From an uncultured Anaerolineae bacterium (GTDB taxonomy: Bacteria; Chloroflexota; Anaerolineae; Anaerolineales; Villigracilaceae): a stretch of DNA of 9,287 bases. Positions within the stretch are counted from its first letter, which is position 1. Each line of letters starts with the position of its first letter. The stretch covers positions 1 to 9,287 of the forward strand of contig CAIRYE010000400.1 of NCBI GenBank assembly GCA_903882765.1. The letters are read 5' to 3'. Below are positions 1-7,394 of the stretch, in pieces. Made by a program: the position numbers and the translations under genes. The notes beneath the pieces were generated by a model. The model saw nothing but the letters and a program-made list of their open reading frames with translations, ran no database searches and was not told where the DNA came from.

Positions 1-1058
1 CCGAGCGGGCTTGGCGCCGAACCATCGGCGTAAAGGGTGGATGTAATTGCCCCATTACCGGTGCAATCGAGCCGCAAGTAAACATAAGTGGATTGGTTGG
101 TAGGGTCATAAGGCGAAAAGGTGAACCAATCAGCCGCGTCACCATTGGGAGAAGAAACCTGGCTGGTAAACTGAAAATTTTTGGATGAAGTCGGTGAAAA
201 AACCACATTGACGGACGGTTTTTCCATCGAATCCGAATCAGCTACTGCTGGAGCATATCCAGGGGCATTGGAAGGGGTTGGACCGATCGCCGGTGGGGGT
301 TGTGTTGCCGGAATGGTTGTAGGTAACGTAGAGGTTTGTCCATTGATCAAGATGCCCTGGTTGTTGAAATACGGTAAATTGTACAAGTTCGCGCCTTCAA
401 GATAGGCAGCTGCCACCCACCCTACACCATTAACCCCCTTGTCAAATTTTATTTGCACCCACACATTTGTCTCGTTGCGACCAGTGAGAGTTACGGTTGT
501 GCCTGCGGCGATTGTACCCAGTTCTGAGTAAATTTGCCCGGGACCACTTCGAACGAACATCTCGTTTTTGATGGTTGCCGTAGATGGCGGCGCTGCCACA
601 CCTGGTTGCCCAACCCCTGGTACTGCCGATGTTGGCACGATCGGCAAAACAACTTTAAATGTGGCGATAAGGTCCTTGCTGATGTTTACGAACTGCACGC
701 TCACCCACCCGATAACGCTGGGATCTTGCGGTACCTGAACAGCGAGCCAGCCACCGTCTTCGCTTTTGCCAACCACGATCAATTCCACCCCTAGGTTAAC
801 GATTTGCCTTACTTCGGAGCTTTGCTCGGGCAGGGAGCGGATATTAACCTGAGCGTTTACAGTAACACTAACAGGCGCGTAAGTAGGCGTTATGGTAGGC
901 GGAGCAACTGTAAGTGTTGCCGGAGTGGTCGCTGTTGGGGCTAAAGTAGGTGTCGAAAAAGCCACCTCAAGCGTTGGGGTGGAAAAAACTTCAGTTGCTT
1001 GTCCACCGCAACCACTCACGAGCAGTGCGACAATAACAATCAAAAAAGAGAGGCGCAT
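1..1058 (-). CDS. SH3-like domain lipoprotein, 3' end outside window
   Basis: The gene is open for 352 codons from ATG at 1058 to the window edge, so the C-terminus is missing. Residues 1-16 form a short signal peptide and Val14-Ser-Gly-Cys17 is a lipobox, so the product should be a lipid-anchored protein outside the cytoplasmic membrane. Residues 18-62 are a Thr/Pro/Ala-rich linker. Two bacterial SH3-like repeats follow: about 65-126 (VNIRS... then GWVSVQFV) and about 162-222 (FVRSGPG... then GWVAAAYL). Another low-complexity linker leads to a Ser/Thr-rich segment from about residue 265 to the edge that I cannot assign and that looks like a beta-sandwich. SH3-like repeats often bind cell wall or other surface polymers, so an envelope role is inference. 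The ATG lies 8 bases after the GNAT stop with a poor ribosome site; an in-frame TTG at 1064 sits better behind GGAAAA and could be the real start. Probably co-transcribed with the GNAT gene. Confidence 0.85.
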   Translation of the reverse strand, partial: MRLSFLIVIVALLVSGCGGQATEVFSTPTLEVAFSTPTLAPTATTPATLTVAPPTITPTYAPVSVTVNAQVNIRSLPEQSSEVRQIVNLGVELIVVGKSEDGGWLAVQVPQDPSVIGWVSVQFVNISKDLIATFKVVLPIVPTSAVPGVGQPGVAAPPSTATIKNEMFVRSGPGQIYSELGTIAAGTTVTLTGRNETNVWVQIKFDKGVNGVGWVAAAYLEGANLYNLPYFNNQGILINGQTSTLPTTIPATQPPPAIGPTPSNAPGYAPAVADSDSMEKPSVNVVFSPTSSKNFQFTSQVSSPNGDAADWFTFSPYDPTNQSTYVYLRLDCTGNGAITSTLYADGSAPSPL

Positions 1059-1066
1059 TTGCAATT

Positions 1067-2203
1067 TTATTTTCCGAGTTTCTTTCGGTATACCCGATGA
1101 TTCTTATACTCAACACCATTCAAGTTTTTCAAGTCTGCCCGCATCTGTTCAGTGGTTTCGGCTACCTGTGTCATTTCTATATGTTCAAATTGGTTAAAAC
1201 CGAGCAAAGTTTTACCCATTTCATTGTACATAATCGCGTTGCCACCGTGGCCTTGATACTCGGGAAGAATGCCGATCCCGTTTACCGACACTGTCTTGGT
1301 GCGCTTCATATCCAACAGCATATCGATCAATCCGAACGGGAATAACTTGCCTTTGGCGCGTTGCATAGCGGCAGAGACATCGTAGAAAGCGAACAAAAAG
1401 CCAACTACCTCTTCCCCATGAGTTATGATCTTGATCAGGCGATGATCTGCCACGGTCATAATGTTCTCAACAACAAAATCGATCTCGCGCTCCGTAAACG
1501 GGAAATATTCCCAATTGTTTACGAAAGATTTGTTATAGGCAACACCAATTCGCGGAGCCCATTCGATCAGCTCTTTTTTGTTCTTAAATTCCTTTACCTT
1601 TAACCCGCCTCGTTCTAAAGCTCGCTCCGCAATTCGGGCTACCCGCTCGGGAATCCGAAATTGATCAGCAGGCAGGTAACAGGAAACAAAATCAACTTCC
1701 TTGACATACCCCTGAGCTTCTACCAGATGTTGGTAGTAAGAATGATTGTAGTTCAACATATTCATTGTCTGGCGGTGCTGGTGTCCCATGATCAGCACTC
1801 CATAGCCATCTAATGGCCCCATTCCCTTCGGGCCAATGATCGCGTCCAATCCGCGGGCTCTCGCCCATTCTTCTACCTTCGCGAATAGGGCATTGGCTAC
1901 TTCAATGTCATCCTCGGCATCGAAAAAGTAAAAATCGGCTTCTTTTGTTTGGTGATATTTATTAAAAGGTTTGTTTTCAATGGCAGCAATTCGTCCCACA
2001 TCCACACCGTCGCGGGTGGCAATAAAACATTCAACATCTGAGTGCTCATAGAAGGGATGTTTTTGGGGATTTAGCTGAGCATATGAATCAACTTCGAGTG
2101 GAGGAACCCATTGCTTGTTGTCTTTATATAATTTAAATGGGAACTTAATAAAACGATCAACTTGCTTCTTGTTCTTCGGGTCTACCAGTTCGATCTTGAT
2201 CAT
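1067..2203 (-). CDS. GNAT-fold acyltransferase, YghO-like
   Basis: The 378-residue protein resembles the large uncharacterised GNAT family related to YghO. The N-terminal half has hallmarks of that family: FPFKLYKDNKQWVPPL (21-36), the P-Q-K-x-P-F-Y-E-H segment near 46-54, VGRIAAI (69-75), and a GP-rich strand near 124-136 followed by NYNHSYYQ (151-158). The C-terminal half (about 180-375) carries the GNAT acetyl-CoA motif, SVNGIGILPEYQGHGGNA (306-323). In it Gln317 and Gly320 match the Q/R-x-x-G-x-G/A pattern while the last position is Asn322, which I believe is usual in this family. The substrate is unknown; no signal peptide or membrane segment is visible, so it should be cytoplasmic. The ATG has a clear GAGGAG five bases upstream (2209-2214). 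The stop lies 8 bases from the lipoprotein start, implying an operon. The GNAT fold is confident; the function is not. Confidence 0.88.
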   Translation of the reverse strand: MIKIELVDPKNKKQVDRFIKFPFKLYKDNKQWVPPLEVDSYAQLNPQKHPFYEHSDVECFIATRDGVDVGRIAAIENKPFNKYHQTKEADFYFFDAEDDIEVANALFAKVEEWARARGLDAIIGPKGMGPLDGYGVLIMGHQHRQTMNMLNYNHSYYQHLVEAQGYVKEVDFVSCYLPADQFRIPERVARIAERALERGGLKVKEFKNKKELIEWAPRIGVAYNKSFVNNWEYFPFTEREIDFVVENIMTVADHRLIKIITHGEEVVGFLFAFYDVSAAMQRAKGKLFPFGLIDMLLDMKRTKTVSVNGIGILPEYQGHGGNAIMYNEMGKTLLGFNQFEHIEMTQVAETTEQMRADLKNLNGVEYKNHRVYRKKLGK

Positions 2204-2290
2204 AACGGCTCCTCATTCCTTTGAATGAATAATTTTACCCTTTTTTGAATGGGGGAAGAAAGGAAAAAAGTAATTAGAAACAGGATAATG

Positions 2291-2340
2291 AATTAAAAAA
2301 GCCGATTCGCGCAGCTTACACGCAACCTCGGCATTTTTTG
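2291..2340 (-). terminator. Hairpin terminator after the ABC exporter operon
   Basis: Read on the minus strand, GCCGA and TCGGC (plus 2328-2332 and 2301-2305) pair around an imperfect inner stem with GCG/CGC and are followed by six T (complement of 2295-2300). It begins about 23 bases after the adaptor stop codon. A second run of six T at 2334-2339 would let it act on the plus strand too, but no plus gene leads into it. The stem is short and interrupted, so efficiency is uncertain. Confidence 0.6.
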
Positions 2341-2355
2341 AGATTCTAAGAGTAA

Positions 2356-3519
2356 TTATTCGACGATATATTCAACATCCACAGACATACCCGAGAGTAC
2401 ACCTGCTGGTAATTCGTCAAACGAAACACGGGTGCGATAAACCACGTCGCCACCAAGGAGATCGGCCACCGGAGAAATACTGATAACCGTTCCGAGGACA
2501 TTCGCGCCAAGGGCTTTGATGATGACATTTACCTTTTGGCCAACCGCGACTTGGCTAATATCCTTCTCGCTCAAGTCAGTTGTTTCAACATACAATTTTT
2601 CAGGATTGCTCACGATGAACAAGATCTGGCCAGGGGATACGATCTCACCTACGTGGGCAACGGCTTTTGCTACAACACCATCAAATGGGCTCATGATCTT
2701 GTGATTGTCTAGCTGATCCTTTAGAGAAGCTACTTGTATACGGGCATTTCGAAGCTGATTTAATTTGGTGCCAGTCGCTTCGGCAGGAACACTTTCTCCG
2801 TTCAATTCAGCAAGATACCATTTGGCTTCCTGCTCTGCGGTAATGGCTTTGTCATAGTCAGCTTGAATGATCATGGCATCGGCGCCAGTGGGGTTGGTAG
2901 TATACCAGTTCATTTTGGCAACCAAGGCATCCAGCGCGATTTGGGCGTTCGTCAGATCCAATAAAGCGGCTGCGCGCTTCTCATCACCTGGCTCTAAGCG
3001 TGAAACTTGCTTCCAGCGGTTGTGGGCATAGGTTACCGCTTTTTCAGCCAAATCAATATTGGCTTGGGTATTATCGATACGAACATCATTTGCCCTTGGG
3101 TAATTCAAGGATTCAAGGTCATCCGTGGTATCTTCAACCAATTTTGTCGCCTGCGCGAGATCTGATTCTGCCAAGGCTTTTGCCCCAGGTGAAGTTAATT
3201 CAGCAAGGTTGGTCTCCGCTTTTTGAAGTTCAAAAACCAGAGAATTTCCATCGAGTTCCGCCAGGATCTGTCCTTCTTTAACTTGGTCGCCTTCTTGAAC
3301 ATTTACATTGGTTAGTAAACCGCTCAAAATAAAACCTAGGTTAGCCTTGTTTTCGGCAACCACAAAACCGGAAGCAACTACAGAGCCACCGCTCGAAGTG
3401 CTTCCATCAGCGGGGGCATCTAACGCTACTGTTGGTAAGGCGGTTGGAGTTGCCTTTGCCGAGCAGGAGATCAGCATCAACGATGCGATAACAATAATAA
3501 AAATTAATTTCTTTTTCAA
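2356..3519 (-). CDS. HlyD/MacA-type periplasmic adaptor, lipoprotein (TTG start)
   Basis: This 387-residue membrane fusion (adaptor) protein would link an ABC export pump to the outside. Residues 1-18 are a signal peptide with lipobox Leu16-Ile-Ser-Cys19, so it should be lipid-anchored on the outer face of the cytoplasmic membrane. A short Ser/Thr/Pro linker precedes the first half of a biotinyl-lipoyl fold (about 47-92, with VQEGDQVKEGQILAELDG). A long alpha-helical hairpin spans about 93-272, the second lipoyl half covers about 273-305 (MSPFDGVVAKAVAHVGEIVSPG), and a beta-barrel and membrane-proximal part run to the end. The start codon is TTG, not ATG: GGAGGAG at 3524-3530 sits directly upstream and the signal peptide begins there. 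It is the last gene of the four-gene operon, 22 bases after the ATPase stop. MacA-like adaptors usually serve MacB-like pumps; the cargo here is unknown. Confidence 0.9.
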   Translation of the reverse strand: MKKKLIFIIVIASLMLISCSAKATPTALPTVALDAPADGSTSSGGSVVASGFVVAENKANLGFILSGLLTNVNVQEGDQVKEGQILAELDGNSLVFELQKAETNLAELTSPGAKALAESDLAQATKLVEDTTDDLESLNYPRANDVRIDNTQANIDLAEKAVTYAHNRWKQVSRLEPGDEKRAAALLDLTNAQIALDALVAKMNWYTTNPTGADAMIIQADYDKAITAEQEAKWYLAELNGESVPAEATGTKLNQLRNARIQVASLKDQLDNHKIMSPFDGVVAKAVAHVGEIVSPGQILFIVSNPEKLYVETTDLSEKDISQVAVGQKVNVIIKALGANVLGTVISISPVADLLGGDVVYRTRVSFDELPAGVLSGMSVDVEYIVE

Positions 3520-3523
3520 AATA

Positions 3524-3530
3524 CTCCTCC
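3524..3530 (-). promoter_or_regulatory. Ribosome binding site deciding the TTG start of the adaptor gene
   Basis: GGAGGAG on the minus strand lies 4-6 bases before TTG (3517-3519). No in-frame ATG exists at the head of the signal peptide; the next Met is residue 15, inside the hydrophobic core, so TTG is the supported start. Confidence 0.8.
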
Positions 3531-3541
3531 AAATATCTGAT

Positions 3542-4222
3542 TTAAGGTTGGTCTGAAACGATCAGCCCATCCTGTAACGTAACAATTCTTTTGGAAAATT
3601 TTATCACCCGTTGGTCATGCGTTGCAAATACAAAGGTGACTCCTGTTTCCTGATTCAAGCGGGTCATCAATTCCATGATCGCTTCACCGTTCTTGCTATC
3701 CAAGTTAGCGGTGGGTTCATCCGCCAAGATCATGCTTGGCTTGGTGGCTAGTGCTCGGGCAATCGCCACTCGCTGCTGCTCACCCCCGCTCATCTGATCT
3801 GGACGATTTTTCTCTCTATGTGACAAGCCAACTGATTCAAGCAGCGTTATTACCCGTTCGTGGCGCTCGCTGGCATTAACACCGGTTAGCAACAAGGGCA
3901 TTTCAATGTTCTCGTATGCGTTCAGTGTGGGAATTAGGGCAAAAAATTGAAAAACATAGCCAATTGTCCCGCGGCGGATATCGGCCCGCTGGCTTCGGCT
4001 TAATTTGCTGACATCAGTACCGTTTATTATAACGCTTCCTGAGGTTGGCTGATCTAAACAACCTATCAGCTGCAATAAGGTGGTTTTTCCACTACCGCTA
4101 GGACCAACCAATGCCGTAAATTCGCCCTGCTGTATCTCTAAATTGATGCCCCGTAAAGCTTGGGTTTCAATTTTACCAGTTAAAAAGGAACGTGTTACAT
4201 CAATAATCTTCGCTACAGTCAT
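3542..4222 (-). CDS. ABC transporter ATP-binding protein, MacB/LolD type
   Basis: The 226-residue protein is the cytoplasmic ATPase of the exporter encoded around it. All nucleotide-binding elements are intact: Walker A GPSGSGKT (40-47), Q-loop Gln92 in YVFQFFALIPTLNAYENIEMPL (89-110), signature MSGGEQQR (144-151), Walker B ILADEP (165-170, catalytic Glu169), D-loop NLDS (173-176) and switch His202 in FATHD. The Q-loop region and compact length are typical of the LolD/MacB (3.A.1.125/122) group that partners FtsX-fold permeases and drives mechanotransmission rather than ordinary transport. The ATG has AAGGAG six bases upstream, and the gene starts 20 bases after the second permease stop. Canonical LSGGQ is read here as MSGGE, a common variant. 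Cargo cannot be deduced. Confidence 0.95.
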   Translation of the reverse strand: MTVAKIIDVTRSFLTGKIETQALRGINLEIQQGEFTALVGPSGSGKTTLLQLIGCLDQPTSGSVIINGTDVSKLSRSQRADIRRGTIGYVFQFFALIPTLNAYENIEMPLLLTGVNASERHERVITLLESVGLSHREKNRPDQMSGGEQQRVAIARALATKPSMILADEPTANLDSKNGEAIMELMTRLNQETGVTFVFATHDQRVIKFSKRIVTLQDGLIVSDQP

Positions 4223-4242
4223 AATATTCTCCTTGCTTTCCT

Positions 4243-5460
4243 TTACAAACTACCATGAAGGGCTTCAACAGGCTCCATGCGAGCCGCAACAAACGCCGGG
4301 TAAATGCTAGCCAACATGGTGATGACTAGACTATAAATGCTAATTTCGACTATATTACTAAAATTGATCTGCGGGTAGATTGTATTTGGCATTAAGACAT
4401 CCGTTAGTCCAAAATCGCCAAAGGTAAACCCAACTATGCCAAAGAGAAGATTAACCAAAATACCCAGAATGATTCCAATGAAGGTACCAGCCACGGCAAG
4501 GTAGCCAGCCTCCAACATGAAGAGGGCTAATATGCGGCGGGCTTTCATACCCATTGAGGTGAGAACACCAATTTCGCGAGTACGTTCGAATACAGCCATA
4601 AGTTGTGTGTTCGTAATAACACTAGCGGTGATAGAAAGAACGATAATGTAGAAAATAATAAAATACTGCCCCGCCATTTCTTCCATAACCATCATAAATT
4701 CGTTCATTTCGCTCCAACCAAGGACCTGATACCCACTGCCTTGAATGGACGCTATCACAGCATCGGTATCATTTCTATCTTTAAGAAGTACAAAAATAAG
4801 TGATGCGTGATTCTCCGCCTTGCCCATTGCCTGGGCTTTGGCAAGCGGCATAATGATGGTAGATTTATCGAAACCGATCACATTTGTAGTATAAATTCCG
4901 CGCACTTCAAAGTTCTGGTCAGCCACATCGCCATTGCTGGTATTAACTGAGAGTTGTATAATATCGCCCACATTCAACTTCAATCGCTCGGCCAAGGGTC
5001 TGCCCATCAAAATTGCATTTTTGTCATCTGGGGTGATGTTGGTGCCGGCAACGATCCCTGACTCATACGGCTCACTTGCCGGAGATGATGGATCAAGACC
5101 GTAAATGCGCACTCCGGCGGTTTGTTCTTGAACCGCGAGGATACCGCTTAGATACAACCTCGGTGTCGCTGCTAAAACCGGGGCTAGAGACGCAATTTGT
5201 TGCGCCTTTTTGTCTGGATCCTCGATCAGATCTTCCCACTTCAAGCTGGTTTTGTTCTCATTGTAACTTGGCGCTCTCACCTGAAGGTGACCGCTTTGTA
5301 GACGAATGGTCATATCCTGAGTACTATTCATCTCGCCATTCAAAAAACCTACCATCAGCAATAACAACATTACACCAACCGACAGCGCAACCGCGGAAAG
5401 GATCGAGCGCCGTTTGTTCCTGCCAATATTACGAAAAGCCATTGAAAATAGAATATTCAT
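4243..5460 (-). CDS. FtsX/MacB-fold ABC permease, second subunit
   Basis: The 405-residue inner membrane permease has the four-helix MacB/LolC topology: TM1 about 18-40, a large extracytoplasmic domain (about 41-262, MacB-PCD-like, opening with RLQSGHLQVRAPSY at 53-66), TM2 about 265-288, TM3 about 313-342 and TM4 about 369-392. ERTREIGVL (292-300) after TM2 is the cytoplasmic coupling region of FtsX-fold permeases. It is a diverged paralogue of the upstream permease, so a heterodimer like LolCE is likely. I place the start at the ATG at 5460 because GAGG (5469-5472) lies eight bases before it and the protein then begins MNILFSMAFRNIGRNKRR, as family members do. The longer reading from 5502 would overlap the upstream gene by 32 bases. 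Only 10 bases separate it from the first permease stop. Confidence 0.92.
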   Translation of the reverse strand: MNILFSMAFRNIGRNKRRSILSAVALSVGVMLLLLMVGFLNGEMNSTQDMTIRLQSGHLQVRAPSYNENKTSLKWEDLIEDPDKKAQQIASLAPVLAATPRLYLSGILAVQEQTAGVRIYGLDPSSPASEPYESGIVAGTNITPDDKNAILMGRPLAERLKLNVGDIIQLSVNTSNGDVADQNFEVRGIYTTNVIGFDKSTIIMPLAKAQAMGKAENHASLIFVLLKDRNDTDAVIASIQGSGYQVLGWSEMNEFMMVMEEMAGQYFIIFYIIVLSITASVITNTQLMAVFERTREIGVLTSMGMKARRILALFMLEAGYLAVAGTFIGIILGILVNLLFGIVGFTFGDFGLTDVLMPNTIYPQINFSNIVEISIYSLVITMLASIYPAFVAARMEPVEALHGSL

Positions 5461-5468
5461 CTTATGTG

Positions 5469-5472
5469 CCTC
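5469..5472 (-). promoter_or_regulatory. Ribosome binding site fixing the start of the second permease
   Basis: GAGG on the minus strand overlaps the TGA stop of the first permease (5471-5473) and lies eight bases before ATG 5460. This supports the shorter start over the ATG at 5502 and suggests coupled translation of the two permeases. Confidence 0.65.
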
Positions 5473-6700
5473 ATACGTAATGCAAACTTTCCGCAGGTTC
5501 ATTTCGCGAGGCTTCGTATGCCGGGAAATAAGCTGATAGGATGCAAATCACGGTGACGGTGAGAGTTCGGAGGGGTAGTTTTTCCACCCCCCAGGTTGGG
5601 TAGATCTTATCGGTGATAAGTGCCATGTAACTTGCTACATCACCATAACTGCTAAAATCCAGCCCCACCAACATCAAACTACCATTGATCGCTAAGCCAA
5701 GCACAACCCCAGCGACCAATCCTACGAAACCGATCATCGTACCTTCGATCAAAAACATCTGGCTGATCTGCCGCGGGGTAAAACCCAAGGCTCCTAATAC
5801 ACCGATCTCACGGGTACGCTCATACACCGACATTAATAGTAGATTCATAATTCCAACCCCTGCGATCAGCAACAATACACCGCTGAAGATGGTCATCACA
5901 CCATTCTTGCCATTGATGGCATACCGCAATTCAGGGAAATTGGTCTCATATGATTCCACTTCATATCCCGGATTACTAGCATTAAGGGCTCTGATTACGG
6001 AAGACTCTTGCCCAATTTTTTGCAAATAGATTGCGATCTCAGTGGAAGAACCCGTGAGACCATAGAGATCTTGCGCTTCGCTAAGAGACATATAAAGGCT
6101 CTGTTTCTCAAGATCTGCCATTCCTAAGTCGTATATTCCAATAACGGTCATAGTGCGTGTGCGCATCTGCTGATGCGTGCTTTGACCGGATAAGCTAATT
6201 CGGTCGCCAATGGTTACGCCCATTTCATCCGCAAGGCCTTTACCGATGTATACAACATCGCCATCGTCCGCCGTGAGGTAGCGACCTTCGCTGAGGTATT
6301 GGCTAGCCAGATTCACTTTTGCCTCGGCTTCAGGTTCAAAACCGATGATGGTTAACGGAAAAGCCCCCTCACGAGTACTGGCTAGCCCGCCAGTTCGAAT
6401 GCGCCGGCCAGCCCCAACTACTTGTGGTAAAAGAAGAGCGTTAGCAATTACATCACTTTCATTTTGCAATCCAATGATGGGCAATTGTTCGGCTTTTGCT
6501 CGGTATCCCGGAGCGTGAACCTGAACATTACCTCCTAACACTTTTATGGCATTGCCATACACAGATTGTGTAAAGCCCGCCATCAACCCATCATAAAACA
6601 TCATCAAGCCAATACCTAACGCCATGGCGATCACAACAATGAACGTTCGCCTTTTTTGGCGCAAGATATTTCGCCAAGAGATCTTCATCAACAGCAACAT
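5471..6700 (-). CDS. FtsX/MacB-fold ABC permease, first subunit
   Basis: The 409-residue inner membrane protein heads the four-gene operon. TM1 is about 16-38, followed by a large extracytoplasmic MacB-PCD-like domain (about 40-262). TM2 (about 267-292), TM3 (about 315-343) and TM4 (about 376-394) form the FtsX core, with the coupling segment YERTREIGVLGALGF at 293-307. The opening SWRNILRQKRR and the closing FPAYEASRNEPAESL are typical of the family. The segment IKVLGGNVQVHAPGYRA (52-68) matches RLQSGHLQVRAPSY in the next permease, so the two are paralogues that probably pair. The ATG has GGAGG six bases upstream, which favours it over the internal ATG five codons later. Neighbouring ATPase and adaptor genes make it part of one export or lipoprotein-extraction complex; the substrate is unknown. 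Confidence 0.93.
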   Translation of the reverse strand: MLLLMKISWRNILRQKRRTFIVVIAMALGIGLMMFYDGLMAGFTQSVYGNAIKVLGGNVQVHAPGYRAKAEQLPIIGLQNESDVIANALLLPQVVGAGRRIRTGGLASTREGAFPLTIIGFEPEAEAKVNLASQYLSEGRYLTADDGDVVYIGKGLADEMGVTIGDRISLSGQSTHQQMRTRTMTVIGIYDLGMADLEKQSLYMSLSEAQDLYGLTGSSTEIAIYLQKIGQESSVIRALNASNPGYEVESYETNFPELRYAINGKNGVMTIFSGVLLLIAGVGIMNLLLMSVYERTREIGVLGALGFTPRQISQMFLIEGTMIGFVGLVAGVVLGLAINGSLMLVGLDFSSYGDVASYMALITDKIYPTWGVEKLPLRTLTVTVICILSAYFPAYEASRNEPAESLHYV

Positions 6701-6733
6701 CCAACACCTCCAACAATGATTAATTCTTCCCCA

Positions 6734-6763
6734 CTAATAATTCTACACAAGAATTGTGTGCAA
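6734..6763 (-). promoter_or_regulatory. Candidate promoter of the ABC exporter operon
   Basis: On the minus strand TTGCAC (6758-6763) and TATTAG (6734-6739) are separated by 18 bases, upstream of the first permease start at 6700. The -10 box is a weak match, so this is only the best candidate in a short AT-rich region. Confidence 0.3.
6745..6759. promoter_or_regulatory. Inverted repeat in the divergent intergenic region
   Basis: ACACAA-GAA-TTGTGT is a perfect 6-bp inverted repeat with a 3-base spacer, midway between the divergent exporter operon and yjbQ. Its right arm coincides with the proposed -35 of yjbQ and it lies inside the candidate promoter of the exporter operon. It could be the operator of a small regulator; no regulator gene is present in the window. 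Confidence 0.4.
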
Positions 6764-6783
6764 AATATATAATTTGGTAAAAT
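6754..6783 (+). promoter_or_regulatory. Candidate promoter of yjbQ
   Basis: TTGTGT (6754-6759) and TAAAAT (6778-6783) are spaced by 18 bases. The -10 matches TATAAT at five of six positions. It would start transcription near 6790, leaving a leader of roughly 28 bases with AAGGAG at 6806-6811 just before the gene. Confidence 0.45.
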
Positions 6784-6817
6784 CGATCGGGAATAGACAG
6801 TTGTCAAGGAGTACAAA

Positions 6818-7237
6818 ATGAAAAGCTATCGCAAAGAACTATGGTTTAACGTTCAGGCTCGCCGAGGCTTTGTAAACATCACCGAAGAGGTAGAAACCTG
6901 CCTGCGCGAAAGCGGCATCAAAGAAGGGTTATGCCTCGTCAACGCCATGCATATTACCGCATCCGTGTTCATCAATGATGATGAAAGTGGATTGCATCAC
7001 GATTACGATGCCTGGTTAGAAGCTCTTGCCCCCCACGAGCCACTCGGCCATTACCACCACAATCGCACCGGCGAAGACAATGCCGACGCCCACCTAAAGC
7101 GACAGGTGATGGGACGCGAGGTTGTGGTGGCAATAAGCAATGGTCAGCTCGATTTTGGCCCGTGGGAGCAGATTTTTTACGGAGAATTCGATGGTTTCCG
7201 CCAAAAACGAGCCTTGGTGAAGATCATAGGAGAGTGA
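6818..7237 (+). CDS. yjbQ: YjbQ family protein (UPF0047)
   Basis: The 139-residue protein is full length for the YjbQ/UPF0047 family of small trimeric beta-rich cytosolic proteins; some members show weak thiamin phosphate synthase activity, but the true role is unsettled. Visible family features are HITASVFINDDE (45-56), the HHNRTGEDNADAHLKRQ block (80-96, with His80, His81, Asn88 and His92 conserved), GREVVVAISNGQLDFGPWEQIF (99-120) and GEFDGFRQKR (122-131). This subtype keeps GPWEQIFYGEFDG where the E. coli type has GTWQGIWLGEH. The start is firm: AAGGAG lies six bases before the ATG. It is the only plus-strand gene, divergent from the exporter operon and convergent with doxX, with a hairpin terminator downstream. 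No thiamin genes are nearby, so the context gives no functional help. Confidence 0.93.
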   Translation: MKSYRKELWFNVQARRGFVNITEEVETCLRESGIKEGLCLVNAMHITASVFINDDESGLHHDYDAWLEALAPHEPLGHYHHNRTGEDNADAHLKRQVMGREVVVAISNGQLDFGPWEQIFYGEFDGFRQKRALVKIIGE

Positions 7238-7335
7238 AGCCACTGCACTTATATTGGGTGAGAAGGTAAAGCCGTAATATATAGAATCAACCCCAAAAAA
7301 TCTGGTCGATTAGATGAAATTTCATTTTTAAACAA

Positions 7336-7373
7336 AAAAACTGGTAATCATAAAGACCAAGTCACCAGTTTTT
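7336..7373. terminator. Bidirectional intrinsic terminator between yjbQ and the DoxX gene
   Basis: AAAAACTGGT (7336-7345) pairs perfectly with ACCAGTTTTT (7364-7373) over 10 bp with an 18-base loop. Plus-strand transcripts end in five T; minus-strand transcripts end in seven T (complement of 7334-7340). It lies between the convergent stop codons at 7237 and 7395 and should serve both genes. Confidence 0.8.
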
Positions 7374-7394
7374 CGAATTTATCAGCTCTAGGTC

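Noticed and set aside
534..1197. Plus-strand open frames opposite the lipoprotein gene
   Set aside because: They lie opposite a coherent minus-strand lipoprotein with signal peptide and two SH3-like repeats, and their translations show no recognisable domain.
2232..2260. Possible GNAT promoter with -10 TAAAAT at 2232-2237
   Set aside because: The -10 is fair, but the base run at the right distance (TTCTTC) does not resemble a -35 box, so the promoter was not called.
4243..5502. Longer start for the second permease, at ATG 5502
   Set aside because: It would overlap the first permease by 32 bases and add a 14-residue polar tail; ATG 5460 has a ribosome site at the right distance and the family-typical N-terminus.
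7290..7317. Weak hairpin ATCT...AGAT with an A/T run downstream of yjbQ
   Set aside because: Only a 4-bp stem; the strong bidirectional hairpin 20 bases further explains termination.
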